Shown here: in pieces, positions 1 through 8,786 of the stretch
Numbering within the stretch: the first letter of the stretch is position 1
How the letters are laid out: the number at the start of each line of letters is the position of its first letter
Origin: a virus
Length of the DNA stretch: 64,000 bases
Reading direction: 5' to 3' (one strand)
Virus record (IMG/VR): IMGVR_UViG_3300025085_000002
Coordinates: 1-64,000 of that record
Position numbers and translations under genes: made by a program
The notes under the pieces: generated by a model
Databases searched by the model: none
Told to the model about the DNA's origin: nothing
Seen by the model: only the letters and a program-made list of their open reading frames with translations

Positions 1-1116
1 GGTCCTAAAGGTATAACTGGCCCACAAGGTTCATCTGCTCCTGGTCAAAAAGGAGCTACTGGTCCTAAAGGAGATACTGGCCCGCAAGGCCCTAAAGGTG
101 TTCAAGGCCCTAAAGGTGTTCAAGGTGGAGTAGGTGATGAAGGTGCAGTAGGTGAATCACCTAAAGGTCAAAAAGGTGAAACGGGTGCTCAAGGACCATC
201 GGGTATTTCAGGTGATAGTGGAAATAAAGGTATTCAAGGTTCTAAAGGTGTTCAAGGTCCTAAAGGTATAAAAGGTATAATTGGATTATCACCTAAAGGT
301 CAAAAAGGTGAAACTGGCGGTCAAGGTCCTAAAGGTGTTCAAGGTCCTAAAGGCGTTCAAGGCCCTAAAGGTGTTCAAGGTGGAGTAGGTGATGAAGGTG
401 CAGTAGGTGAATCACCTAAAGGTCAAAAAGGTGAAACGGGTGCTCAAGGACCATCAGGTATTTCAGGTGATAGTGGTGATAAGGGTGTTCAAGGTTCTAA
501 AGGTATTCAAGGTCCTAAAGGTATAAAGGGTATAATTGGATTATCACCTAAAGGTCAAAAAGGTGAAACTGGTGGTCAAGGTCCTAAAGGTGTTCAAGGT
601 CCTAAAGGCGTTCAAGGCCCTAAAGGTGTTCAAGGTGGAGTAGGTGATGAAGGTGCAGTAGGTGAATCACCTAAAGGTCAAAAAGGTGAAACGGGTGCTC
701 AAGGACCATCAGGTATTTCAGGTGATAGTGGTGATAAAGGTATTCAAGGTTCTAAAGGTATTCAAGGTCCTAAAGGTATAAAAGGTATAATTGGATTATC
801 ACCTAAAGGTCAAAAAGGTGAAACTGGCGGTCAAGGTCCTAAAGGTGTTCAAGGTCATAAAGGTGCTCAAGGTCCTAAAGGTATACAAGGCAATACTGGT
901 GGTGAGGGTCAAAAAGGCCAGACTGGCGCTTCACCACTTGGTGAAACTGGTTCTAAAGGTCAACAAGGTGGTGTTGGTGATAAAGGTAACCAGTTATCGG
1001 GTGGATATTTTGAATGGGATGAGTCTTTAGATAAGTTGGTATTCAAAGAATATGGTTATTCAAGTGGTGACCCTCTTTATGTAGTAGAAACTTACTTCAG
1101 TGGTTCATCTTATTAA
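1..1116 (+). CDS. Collagen-like (Gly-X-Y) fibre protein, 5' end outside window
   Basis: The first reading frame is open from base 1 to a TAA at 1114-1116 (371 codons visible; the start lies upstream). Nearly all of residues 1-325 are Gly-X-Y triplets, with Lys very often in the Y position (GPKG, GQKG, GSKG, GIKG) and Pro mainly in X. The last ~45 residues leave the triplet pattern and probably form a small C-terminal globular or trimerisation domain. Triplets are broken regularly by the five-residue intervals GESPK and GLSPK. Collagen repeats are typical of phage tail fibres, where they form a trimeric shaft. The gene is followed by two hydroxylase genes, one fused to a glycosyltransferase, which suggests that the Lys residues are modified. 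Certain as a collagen-like ORF; the fibre role is inferred. Confidence 0.9.
   Translation, partial: GPKGITGPQGSSAPGQKGATGPKGDTGPQGPKGVQGPKGVQGGVGDEGAVGESPKGQKGETGAQGPSGISGDSGNKGIQGSKGVQGPKGIKGIIGLSPKGQKGETGGQGPKGVQGPKGVQGPKGVQGGVGDEGAVGESPKGQKGETGAQGPSGISGDSGDKGVQGSKGIQGPKGIKGIIGLSPKGQKGETGGQGPKGVQGPKGVQGPKGVQGGVGDEGAVGESPKGQKGETGAQGPSGISGDSGDKGIQGSKGIQGPKGIKGIIGLSPKGQKGETGGQGPKGVQGHKGAQGPKGIQGNTGGEGQKGQTGASPLGETGSKGQQGGVGDKGNQLSGGYFEWDESLDKLVFKEYGYSSGDPLYVVETYFSGSSY
121..862 (+). repeat. 255-bp tandem repeat, about three copies, in the collagen-like gene
   Basis: Copies begin at 121, 376 and 631, exactly 255 bp apart; the third decays near 862. Each unit encodes 85 residues: 27 Gly-X-Y triplets plus two interruptions (GESPKG and GLSPKG) that each add two residues. 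The copies are nearly identical in DNA, including third codon positions, which points to recent duplication or ongoing homogenisation. Such an array can change length by recombination and so alter shaft length. Confidence 0.9.
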
Positions 1117-1126
1117 ATAAATTTTC

Positions 1127-1137
1127 ATATTTATAGT
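1127..1137 (+). promoter_or_regulatory. Late promoter (TATTTATA type)
   Basis: TATTTATA lies 16 nt before the hydroxylase start, in the 35-bp gap after the collagen-like gene. It matches a motif found at about ten positions, nearly all just upstream of virion genes. The role as the -10 element of phage late promoters is inferred from that recurrence. Confidence 0.5.
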
Positions 1138-1151
1138 AAATAAGTTTAGTT

Positions 1152-1751
1152 ATGGAAAAGAATTTTAATTTTAGTGATAGTTCACGTAGCTTTGTAGACT
1201 ACTCAAATTACTACTGGTTTAAAGATGGGTTTACTACTACCGAACTCGTTGATATAGAATCCCTCACAACTAATTTGGATTGGGTAGACGCTCAAACTGG
1301 TCAAGATGTTAAATCCAAAATCACCGATTATAGAAAATCAAAAATTAAATGGTGTCCACAATCAGACGAGTGGTATTGGGTATACGAAAAGTTGTCTGAT
1401 ATGATTAAGACCGCTAATAAAACCATGTGGGACTTTGAATTAACTCAAATGAGAGAGCAAATTCAATATACCGAATATTATAGTGGTGGTGGTCAGTACG
1501 ACTGGCATATGGATTGTGGTATTGGTATACAAAACCAACGGAAGGTCTCAGTAACTGTTCAATTATCCGACCCATCTGAATATGAGGGTGGTGATTTACA
1601 ATTTAATATTGGTGGTAGTTGGATTACAGCACCACGTATAAAGGGAGCTGCTGTTATTTTTCCATCATTCTTTCTACACAGAGTAACACCTATAACTAAA
1701 GGTACACGAAAGTCCTTTGTATTGTGGGTGGGTGGTGAACCATTTAAATAA
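1152..1751 (+). CDS. 2OG-Fe(II) dioxygenase (prolyl/lysyl hydroxylase-like)
   Basis: 199 aa. The C-terminal half carries the double-stranded beta-helix signature of Fe(II)/2-oxoglutarate dioxygenases: iron ligands H119-x-D121 (in WHMDCG) and distal H176 (in FLHRVTP), with R186 ten residues later as the expected 2-oxoglutarate-binding Arg. A GGDLQF segment sits between them, as in P4H-type proteins. It starts 36 bp after the collagen-like gene and ends 7 bp before a glycosyltransferase-hydroxylase fusion, so its substrate may be the collagen-like fibre. The fibre has Lys in Y and Pro in X, so Lys hydroxylation seems more likely than classical Y-position Pro hydroxylation. Family assignment is firm; substrate is inference. 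Confidence 0.88.
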   Translation: MEKNFNFSDSSRSFVDYSNYYWFKDGFTTTELVDIESLTTNLDWVDAQTGQDVKSKITDYRKSKIKWCPQSDEWYWVYEKLSDMIKTANKTMWDFELTQMREQIQYTEYYSGGGQYDWHMDCGIGIQNQRKVSVTVQLSDPSEYEGGDLQFNIGGSWITAPRIKGAAVIFPSFFLHRVTPITKGTRKSFVLWVGGEPFK

Positions 1752-1758
1752 ATAAAAT

Positions 1759-3453
1759 ATGAAGGTATTATTTGTATCAGGTTATCAAAAATCTAAATGG
1801 TCATTAGATACTTGGATTAACGAAGGTGCTGGTGGCACTGAGTATATGGTACTCAAATTAGCACACTTCTTCAAGTTAAACGGCCATGACGTTGTAGTTA
1901 CTGGTGAAGTTGACACGGCCAACATCGATGGTGTTGACTATGTAGATTACGAGATACTTTCCAAAAAATATAAAAATAATAAATTTGATATTGTAATATG
2001 TACTAACTATATTCATTATATATTAGAGTTAGCTGAACATAATATTACATACGACAAATCTTACTTTTGGATTCATAATAATGAATACTATCCGTGGTGG
2101 AATGGTATGACATTAGACAACGATGGTTATGATTTCTTCTTAGATGATAGAATGACCAATATCGTATTGGTATCGAATTACCAAAAGGAAATATTCTTAA
2201 AAAAATATCCTGAGTTAGAACACAAAGTCTTAGTAATCCCAAATGGTATAGACTTATCAGATTGGAGTGGTATATCTAACGAAAAGATACCAAATAGATT
2301 TATATACTCATCAGCTCCAGATAGAGGATTAAAAACCCTACTAAGAATGTGGCCGAAGATAAAGGCGTTGTACTCAGACGCTACATTGATAGTAACCTCA
2401 CCACCATATGCACTTGAGTGGTATGATTCGTATAAAGATGATTTAGATGGTGTTACATTTTACGATGGGTTATCTCCAAAAAAATTATACAATGAGATTT
2501 CTAAATCCGAATATTGGCTGTACCCATCCAAGTATGATGAGACATTTTGTATAACGGCATTAGAAATGATGCAAGGTGGTGTTAAGATATTAACAACTGA
2601 TACTGGTAATCTTTTATCACTAATACAGGGGTGTGGTATAATCGAACCATCATCTAAAAAAGATAGTGATTTAGAAAGTTCACTTATACAACAAATTGGT
2701 AGGTTGAAAAATTCACCATCACTATCTTCTAAAATATTAGATAATTCTAAAAATAAAGTAAAGCAATTTGACTTTCCAAAGATATATAAGAAATGGATAG
2801 ATACAATAGAGTTTAAAGTTATGCCTGATAAACTACATCCAGAATTGTATACATATTATGATAACGCTCATTCTTGGAAAGAACGATTCATAACATACTC
2901 AGCTAAAACTAAAGAATGGGATTTGATTGTAGATGAACCATTTACAAATACATTCTCATTTCCATTATTTACTCCTGAGTTTTGTAAAATGATTAGGGAA
3001 GAAGCTGAGTATGCAGATGCTTGGACAGTTGATAGGCATGAAAATTATCCAACCACTGATATGATATTAGAAACTATTGGAATGCAGGACATTTATATGG
3101 ATGTTCTAAAAGAGTATGTCATGCCACTTTCGATTCATATGTGGGAATTGGAAGGTAAGGGTTGGGATAACCTAACATCAGAAAACTTTTTAGCCAGATA
3201 CACGCCAAATGCTCAAGGTCATTTATCAATACACCATGATATGTCTGACATTACGTGTTTAGTACAATTATCAAACCTCACTGAATATGAGGGTGGTGGT
3301 ACATGGTTCAGACGACAAAAACAATTATTAAAAAATGATATAGGGTATGTAACTTTACATCCTGGAAATATAACCCATAAACATGGGGCAAGAGCGGTAT
3401 CGTCAGGTAAAAGATATATCATAGTTTCCTTTATGAGAAATACGGAAAGATAA
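1759..3453 (+). CDS. Fusion: GT4-type glycosyltransferase + 2OG-Fe(II) hydroxylase
   Basis: 564 aa, two domains. Residues ~1-350 form a GT-B glycosyltransferase: an N-terminal GAGGTEYM donor/acceptor loop and the GT4 E-x7-E motif in ETFCITALEMM. Residues ~380-564 are a 2OG-Fe(II) oxygenase with H492-x-D494 (IHHD), distal H542 and R552 (+10). The arrangement, glycosyltransferase followed by hydroxylase, is the combination used by animal lysyl hydroxylase/glycosyltransferases and, as established for mimivirus L230, by a viral collagen-modifying enzyme. Here it lies just downstream of a collagen-like gene rich in Gly-X-Lys. I infer that it hydroxylates Lys and adds a sugar to the product. Domain calls are solid; coupling to the fibre is a hypothesis. 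The two hydroxylase domains (this and the previous gene) look only distantly related. Confidence 0.88.
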   Translation: MKVLFVSGYQKSKWSLDTWINEGAGGTEYMVLKLAHFFKLNGHDVVVTGEVDTANIDGVDYVDYEILSKKYKNNKFDIVICTNYIHYILELAEHNITYDKSYFWIHNNEYYPWWNGMTLDNDGYDFFLDDRMTNIVLVSNYQKEIFLKKYPELEHKVLVIPNGIDLSDWSGISNEKIPNRFIYSSAPDRGLKTLLRMWPKIKALYSDATLIVTSPPYALEWYDSYKDDLDGVTFYDGLSPKKLYNEISKSEYWLYPSKYDETFCITALEMMQGGVKILTTDTGNLLSLIQGCGIIEPSSKKDSDLESSLIQQIGRLKNSPSLSSKILDNSKNKVKQFDFPKIYKKWIDTIEFKVMPDKLHPELYTYYDNAHSWKERFITYSAKTKEWDLIVDEPFTNTFSFPLFTPEFCKMIREEAEYADAWTVDRHENYPTTDMILETIGMQDIYMDVLKEYVMPLSIHMWELEGKGWDNLTSENFLARYTPNAQGHLSIHHDMSDITCLVQLSNLTEYEGGGTWFRRQKQLLKNDIGYVTLHPGNITHKHGARAVSSGKRYIIVSFMRNTER

Positions 3454-3462
3454 CCTACATAC

Positions 3463-3473
3463 TATTTATATAA
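3463..3473 (+). promoter_or_regulatory. Late promoter (TATTTATA type)
   Basis: TATTTATATAA, 26 nt before the gp13-like start, in the gap after the glycosyltransferase-hydroxylase gene. Same motif and similar distance as at the other late genes; the function is inferred from recurrence. Confidence 0.5.
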
Positions 3474-3498
3474 TGACTAATAGTATTTAGGAGCATAA

Positions 3499-4662
3499 AT
3501 GTCAGTAAACATTCCAATTTGGCCAGGTTCAGGCTCATTCGCAAGTGGTTCATCAACTCCATTTGGGTATTTTGATAGTGATACACAATTCCAATCAGAT
3601 GCCCCCAAAGTGGCTGAGTGGTGTGCTAAACGTTTGGGTTACCCTATAATCGATATTGAATTACAAGATATCAATATGTTCGCTTGCCTCGAAGAAGCTG
3701 TAAGTGAGTATTCATCTCAAGTAAACCAATATAGAGCAAAAGAGAATATGTTATCTATTCAAGGTTCTGACTTGGATTTGGATTTGACAAATACAAATAT
3801 GAACGCTAATATGCAAAACTTAGTAAATATTGCTAAGGATTATGGTACTGAGGCACTTAGTGGTGGTAAAGTAACAGTATATACTGGTTCATTTGAAATG
3901 GTTGCAGGTCAACAAATTTATGACCTTGGTGATGATAATAACGTAAACTTAGAAAATGGTGTAATTGCAAATGGTGTAACGCTTCGTAGAGTATACCACA
4001 CACAACCACCAGCAATCATTAGATACTTTGACCCATTCGTAGGTACTGGTATGGGTTCACAACAAATGATGGAAACCTTTGGGTGGGGTAACTACTCGCC
4101 AGGTGTTTCTTTTATGATGCAACCAATGTTTGATGACCTTTTAAGACTTCAAGCAATAGAATTCAACGATAAGATTCGTAAATCATCATATGGATTCCAT
4201 GTTGATGGTCAGAGAATTAGACTATATCCAATTCCAAGTGGTGGTGATACTGGCGCTAAGGTGTATTTTGATTATACATTAGATAGTGAGGTAAATTCAC
4301 CAATAGCAAACTCAAACGTAGTGAGTGATTTGTCTAACGCTCCATTTGGAAGATTAGTATACTCAAATATCAATTCATCAGGTAAACAATGGATTGCTAG
4401 ATACTCATTAGCATTGGCTAAAGAGATGTTAGGTGCAGTTCGTTCTAAGTTTTCTTCTATACCAATACCGGGTGCTGATGTAACACTTGATGGGTCTGAC
4501 CTTCGTAACGAAGCATCTGCTGAAAAAGAAGCATTGATGACTCAATTGACTGAAATGTTGGAATCAACATCTCGTAGAGCATTGATGGAAGCGAGAAAAG
4601 AAGAATCGGAGTATTTAGAAGAAACTCTAAATAGAGTACCAAGACCAATTTTTATAGGATAA
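3499..4662 (+). CDS. gp13: Neck / head-completion protein, T4 gp13-like
   Basis: 387 aa; opens the head-tail gene block. The N-terminus (IPIWPGSGSF, then FDSDTQFQSDAPKVAEWCAKRLGYPIIDIELQ) looks like the gp13-type neck proteins of marine T4-like phages, which form the head-tail interface and allow the tail to join after packaging. The middle (residues ~180-300) is rich in Tyr, Met and Gly. The C-terminal ~80 residues are predicted helical and charged. It is followed 4 bp later by a gp14-like protein and then by gp15, the same neck-then-sheath-terminator order as T4. No catalytic motif is visible. The call rests on my recollection of family sequences plus synteny. Confidence 0.6.
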   Translation: MSVNIPIWPGSGSFASGSSTPFGYFDSDTQFQSDAPKVAEWCAKRLGYPIIDIELQDINMFACLEEAVSEYSSQVNQYRAKENMLSIQGSDLDLDLTNTNMNANMQNLVNIAKDYGTEALSGGKVTVYTGSFEMVAGQQIYDLGDDNNVNLENGVIANGVTLRRVYHTQPPAIIRYFDPFVGTGMGSQQMMETFGWGNYSPGVSFMMQPMFDDLLRLQAIEFNDKIRKSSYGFHVDGQRIRLYPIPSGGDTGAKVYFDYTLDSEVNSPIANSNVVSDLSNAPFGRLVYSNINSSGKQWIARYSLALAKEMLGAVRSKFSSIPIPGADVTLDGSDLRNEASAEKEALMTQLTEMLESTSRRALMEARKEESEYLEETLNRVPRPIFIG

Positions 4663-4666
4663 CCAA

Positions 4667-5194
4667 ATGGCACTATTCGGTGGACAACGAGATATGGCTC
4701 TATTCAATAAAGTGAATAAAGAACTTATCAACGACATTATTGATACTGAAATCTACTATTACCAAGTAGCCTTGACTGATACAAAGTCAAATCTATATGG
4801 TGAGGGTAAAGATAAGGTATTCAATCAGCCGATTAAAATACCATCTATTATTGAGAGGGGTCAGTCAAGTCAAATATCCGATGATTTCGGCCAATCATAC
4901 TCACGTGAAGTTCAGTTTAGATTTCTTCGTGATACTTTGGTTGAAAAAGCACTTGTGCCAGAGGTTGGTGACGTTATTGAGTGGAATGGTGAGTATCATT
5001 TAATCGATGCCCAATATTCGTATCAATATGTTGCTGGTAAAAACCCACAAACATGGGATGGCGGTGATTCACAAGGTCTTAATGTATCCATTATATGTGA
5101 TACACACGTTACACGTCAAACTTCTATCAAATTGGTAGATACTTATAAAGGTAATTCACGACAAAATGATAATGAAGTTCCATTAGGATTGTAA
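4667..5194 (+). CDS. gp14: Neck protein, T4 gp14-like
   Basis: 175 aa, starting 4 bp after the gp13-like gene and ending 1 bp before the gp15-like gene, so the three are probably co-translated. The N-terminus (MALFGGQRDMALFNKVNKELINDIID) leads into a mixed alpha/beta protein with a central VEKALVPEVGDVIEWNGEYHLID segment, similar to gp14 neck proteins. With gp13, gp14 forms the neck collar that closes the head portal and docks the tail. It is shorter than T4 gp14 (about 256 aa). The assignment relies mainly on position between gp13- and gp15-like proteins. Confidence 0.5.
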   Translation: MALFGGQRDMALFNKVNKELINDIIDTEIYYYQVALTDTKSNLYGEGKDKVFNQPIKIPSIIERGQSSQISDDFGQSYSREVQFRFLRDTLVEKALVPEVGDVIEWNGEYHLIDAQYSYQYVAGKNPQTWDGGDSQGLNVSIICDTHVTRQTSIKLVDTYKGNSRQNDNEVPLGL

Positions 5195-5195
5195 A

Positions 5196-6032
5196 ATGGC
5201 TCAAAAGTATAGAAACGAAGACAAATCTAAACCAAACCTTACTCAAACACAATCTTCAACATCAGAAGATGTGAAATTGAATAAGGCAAATCAGATACGT
5301 AGGGACCAAGACAACGTAAAAAACGTTTCTGTTGGTATTTACGATGTTGATACTGCATTTAAGAACTTTTTAGAGGTAGATATTAAACCTACTGTTGAAG
5401 ATGATGGTAGATTTTATCCCGTACCTGTAATGTATGCTTCTCCTGAGAAGTGGGCAAGTTCACAACGTGATGGTTTTATGAAAGACGATAACGGAATGTT
5501 ATTAACACCTGTTATATCGTTCAAACGAAATAATCTTTCAATAAACACCGATTTAGCTAAATTAAAAGTAGCACAAAACGAAGATGCTCATCAAATGTTC
5601 GAGAGAACGTATAGTAAGACCAATAGATACGACCAATTCTCAATATTAACTGGTCAATCTCCTAAAAAAGAATATATGTCGGTTGAAAGACCTGATTATG
5701 TAAATTTAGAGTATGAAGTAGTTGTATGGTGTGATTATATGGAACAAGTCAATAAGATTGTTGAACAAATCGTATTTTTCCAAGGACGTTCCTTTGGTGA
5801 TAGATATAAATTCCAAATAAAAGGTGAGTCGTATTCATTTGAAACCATATCTGAAATGGGACAAGATAGAATTACACGTGCCAATATCAGTCTTACAGCG
5901 AAAGCGTATATAATGCCGGAATATGCCGGAATTTCAAATAATACTAAACGTAAGATATCGATAGGTAAGGTTTTGTGGAATACTAATATAACTGGTGAAA
6001 ATGATTCTACAATACCGAGTGGTAATCAATAA
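5196..6032 (+). CDS. gp15: Tail completion and sheath stabiliser protein, T4 gp15-like
   Basis: 278 aa, close to T4 gp15 (272 aa). Two segments align by eye with gp15: RFYPVPVMYASPEKW (residues ~69-83; T4 has a comparable RVPITYAS region) and YEVVVWCDYMEQVNKIVEQI (~172-191), which matches the 'YELSIF...QIVEQI' region of gp15. gp15 caps the top of the contracted or extended sheath and connects it to the neck. The N-terminal ~40 residues are polar and low complexity. It is the last gene of the 3.5-6.0 kb neck cluster, and the sheath gene follows after one small ORF. Confidence 0.75.
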   Translation: MAQKYRNEDKSKPNLTQTQSSTSEDVKLNKANQIRRDQDNVKNVSVGIYDVDTAFKNFLEVDIKPTVEDDGRFYPVPVMYASPEKWASSQRDGFMKDDNGMLLTPVISFKRNNLSINTDLAKLKVAQNEDAHQMFERTYSKTNRYDQFSILTGQSPKKEYMSVERPDYVNLEYEVVVWCDYMEQVNKIVEQIVFFQGRSFGDRYKFQIKGESYSFETISEMGQDRITRANISLTAKAYIMPEYAGISNNTKRKISIGKVLWNTNITGENDSTIPSGNQ

Positions 6033-6040
6033 TTTTTACA

Positions 6041-6051
6041 TATTTATATAA
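6041..6051 (+). promoter_or_regulatory. Late promoter (TATTTATA type)
   Basis: TATTTATATAA, 21 nt before the start of the 93-aa ORF. One of the best matches to the shared late motif; function inferred. Confidence 0.5.
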
Positions 6052-6071
6052 TACAACAAATATAACAAGTT

Positions 6072-6353
6072 ATGGAAGAAAAGCAAATTATTAAATTTAC
6101 TGAAGACGAAGTAAGTAAAATTCAAACATTACAACAAAAAGTATTAACTATTAATACAAGAGTTGGTGAGGTTGAGATAGAAATAAATGGGTTAGAAACT
6201 GTATTTCAAGAGTTAAAACAACAAAAACAATCTCTTATATCTGAATATAAGCAATTAGGTACTCAAGAAACGGAACTAGCAGTTGAATTAAAAGAGAAAT
6301 ATGGTGAGGGGACTTATGATATTTCCAAAAATGAGTTCACGCCTACAAAATAA
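6072..6353 (+). CDS. Small coiled-coil protein, unknown function
   Basis: 93 aa between the gp15-like and sheath genes, with late promoters on both sides. It is highly charged and Gln/Glu/Lys-rich (KIQTLQQKVLTINTRVGEVEI, FQELKQQKQSLISEYKQL); heptad spacing over residues ~12-75 suggests a long coiled coil. There are no cysteines, membrane segments or catalytic motifs. Its place among tail genes and its own late promoter suggest a minor virion or assembly protein, but this is inference. Confidence 0.75.
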   Translation: MEEKQIIKFTEDEVSKIQTLQQKVLTINTRVGEVEIEINGLETVFQELKQQKQSLISEYKQLGTQETELAVELKEKYGEGTYDISKNEFTPTK

Positions 6354-6378
6354 GTAGTCGTTTAGTTATTTTTTAATG

Positions 6379-6389
6379 TATTTATAATA
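6379..6389 (+). promoter_or_regulatory. Late promoter before the tail sheath gene
   Basis: TATTTATAATA, 35 nt upstream of the sheath ATG. The leader also contains AGGAGAAG just before the ATG, one of the few clear Shine-Dalgarno-like sequences in the window, fitting a very highly expressed virion gene. Confidence 0.5.
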
Positions 6390-6423
6390 AGGAAAACCGA
6401 AATTTATATTTTAGGAGAAGAAA

Positions 6424-8772
6424 ATGGCTGAAAGAATTGTAAGTCCTGGAGTTTTTACAAGAGAAAAAGACCTCTCATTTTTACCACAAGGTATTGGTGA
6501 GATAGGTGCGGCACTTATCGGACAATCGATAAAGGGCCCTGCTTTCGTACCAACGAAAGTAGAATCATTTCAAGAATTCCAACAAAAATTTGGTGGTCTT
6601 ACTGAGGATTCATATCTTCCGTATACCGCTCAATCGTATTTAGAAGAAGCAGGTACTGCAACTATCGTAAGAGTATTAGGTAAAGATGGATATACCGCAA
6701 AACCAATCGCATTGGTAGTATCTTCATCAGCTGGTCAAAAGGTAGGTGCTTTACTACATCCGACTACTACTTTAGGTAGTGGTGATTTTGACGACAGTAT
6801 CATTACCGGTGTTAGTGCTTCTGCATTCTTACTAACCCTAAGTGGTAGTTCAGTAACAAGTGGTAGTGATGATGTAAATGTTAATTCAGCATCACTTGAC
6901 CCGGCAGACGAAAACTATATTACTAAGTTATATGGTTACTCTCCTAAGTCATCTAAAGATGCTTACACTCAATTAAACTTCTCAACATTCCAAGCAGAAT
7001 CGCTTGCTAAAGATGGTGAAGTACCAACCGTATCACTTGTTAAAGTGGACGTTGACTATACTAACGCATATTCTGAAGCATCTACTCCATGGATTAAATC
7101 ACAAAAGGTAGCAGGAACTGCTGCTAACTTGATTAAATTCCATACATTATCTCATGGTAACTCTACTAACTACGAATTCAAAGTAGGTATTAGTAATATC
7201 AAACTTGCATCTGAGGTGCCAGGTTCTGAATATGGTACATTTAGTGTTGTAGTACGTAGAGTAGACACTGGAAAGATTCCTAATTCAATTTTCGGCCAAA
7301 GTGTTCAAGATTCTGATACAAGACCAAATATTATAGAAGAATTTCAAGGTGTAAATCTTGACCCTAACTCACCAAACTACATCAAGAGAGTAATTGGTGA
7401 CAAATACATTACAGTTGATGATAATGGTAAATTAACTTCAAATGGTGATTATCCTAACGCATCCGCTCATATTAGAGTATCAGTTTCATCTGATGTAGAT
7501 GCTGGGTCAATCGACTCAACACTTGTACCATTTGGATTTGGTAAATTAACGTCACCATTACACGAAACTTACGACCTACCTTCTCCAACTTATAATGTAT
7601 CTCAGTCACTCGCTGGTGAATATAATAAGAGAGTATTTTTTGGTTATGATTTTGACTTTACGTCAACTGACAACTTAAACTTCCTACAACCACTTCCAGG
7701 TTCAAATGTTGAAAAAGTAGGTAATGACTTTGATTTGGCAGATTGTCACTCAAACGGGTCTACTATTACATTATCATCTGATATAGATGCTAAGAAGTTC
7801 TTAGTTCCATTCCAAGGTGGTTTCGATGGATTCGAACCAAATAGAGTGGTAAATGTAGGTAAGGATATTATTGCCGGTAACAACCAAGGTATGGATATGT
7901 CATCAGCTACCGCTGCTGGTACATTAGCATATAGAAAAGCTATCAACTCAATCTCTAATCCAGATGAGTTCGATATCAATATGGTAGTACTTCCAGGTGT
8001 AATCAATAGACTACACTCTTCAGTAACCACATTCGCTAAAGATATGTGTGAAGATAGATTAGATTGTTTCTACGTAATGGATGCTGGTGCATATCAAGAT
8101 TCTATTGCAACTGTAAACAACTCACTTACTTCATTCGACTCAAACTATGTTGCTACTTATCACCCATGGGTTAAAATCCTTGATACTGATAAGAACAAGC
8201 CAGTATGGGTTCCGCCAAGTGTTGTTCTACCAGGCGTTATCGCATTCAATGACTCGGTTGCTGCTGAATGGTACGCTCCCGCTGGTTTGAATCGTGGTGG
8301 TCTTCCAAATGTAATCGAAGTTAAGACACGTCTTACTCACGATGAGAGAGATACACTATATACGGCCCGTATTAACCCAATCGCTACGTTCCCTGGACAA
8401 GGTGCTACGGTATTCGGTCAAAAGACATTACAAGCTAAACCATCAGCATTGGATAGAATCAATGTAAGAAGATTGTTAATCGCAGTTAAGAAATACATCG
8501 CATCTTCAACAAGATACTTGGTATTTGAAAATAACACCGCTGCAACAAGAAATAGATTCTTGTCAATCGTTAATCCTTACTTAGAATCAATTCAACAAAG
8601 ACAAGGTTTATACACATTTAAAGTGGTAATGGATGATTCCAACAACACTCCAGATGTGATTGATAGAAACATTATGGTAGGGGAAATTTACTTACAACCA
8701 ACGAAGACTGCTGAATTCATTGTTCTTGATTTCAACATACTTCCAACTGGCGCTGCATTCCCTGAGGCATAA
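6424..8772 (+). CDS. gp18: Contractile tail sheath protein, T4 gp18-like
   Basis: 782 aa (T4 gp18 is 659). The N-terminus (SPGVFTREKDLSFLPQGIG then AALIGQSIKGPAFVPT) and the C-terminal third (ATFPGQGATVFGQKTL, DRINVRRLLIAVKKYI, TRYLVFENN) are the conserved sheath core that polymerises around the tail tube and contracts on infection. Residues ~100-500 form the variable, surface-exposed insertion rich in Ser, Asp and Thr, which accounts for the extra length. An AGGAGAAG ribosome binding site and a dedicated late promoter fit high expression. The tail tube gene follows 47 bp downstream, as in T4. Confidence 0.96.
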   Translation: MAERIVSPGVFTREKDLSFLPQGIGEIGAALIGQSIKGPAFVPTKVESFQEFQQKFGGLTEDSYLPYTAQSYLEEAGTATIVRVLGKDGYTAKPIALVVSSSAGQKVGALLHPTTTLGSGDFDDSIITGVSASAFLLTLSGSSVTSGSDDVNVNSASLDPADENYITKLYGYSPKSSKDAYTQLNFSTFQAESLAKDGEVPTVSLVKVDVDYTNAYSEASTPWIKSQKVAGTAANLIKFHTLSHGNSTNYEFKVGISNIKLASEVPGSEYGTFSVVVRRVDTGKIPNSIFGQSVQDSDTRPNIIEEFQGVNLDPNSPNYIKRVIGDKYITVDDNGKLTSNGDYPNASAHIRVSVSSDVDAGSIDSTLVPFGFGKLTSPLHETYDLPSPTYNVSQSLAGEYNKRVFFGYDFDFTSTDNLNFLQPLPGSNVEKVGNDFDLADCHSNGSTITLSSDIDAKKFLVPFQGGFDGFEPNRVVNVGKDIIAGNNQGMDMSSATAAGTLAYRKAINSISNPDEFDINMVVLPGVINRLHSSVTTFAKDMCEDRLDCFYVMDAGAYQDSIATVNNSLTSFDSNYVATYHPWVKILDTDKNKPVWVPPSVVLPGVIAFNDSVAAEWYAPAGLNRGGLPNVIEVKTRLTHDERDTLYTARINPIATFPGQGATVFGQKTLQAKPSALDRINVRRLLIAVKKYIASSTRYLVFENNTAATRNRFLSIVNPYLESIQQRQGLYTFKVVMDDSNNTPDVIDRNIMVGEIYLQPTKTAEFIVLDFNILPTGAAFPEA

Positions 8773-8786
8773 TTGTAGAATTAGAC

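Noticed and set aside
121-862. CRISPR array
   Set aside because: The repeats are 255 bp, contiguous, without spacers, and encode collagen-like protein in frame.
791-1030. A 79-aa Lys/Val-rich ORF inside the collagen-like region
   Set aside because: It is a shifted-frame reading of the Gly-X-Y repeats; the frame starting at base 1 is open through 1116 with perfect collagen periodicity.
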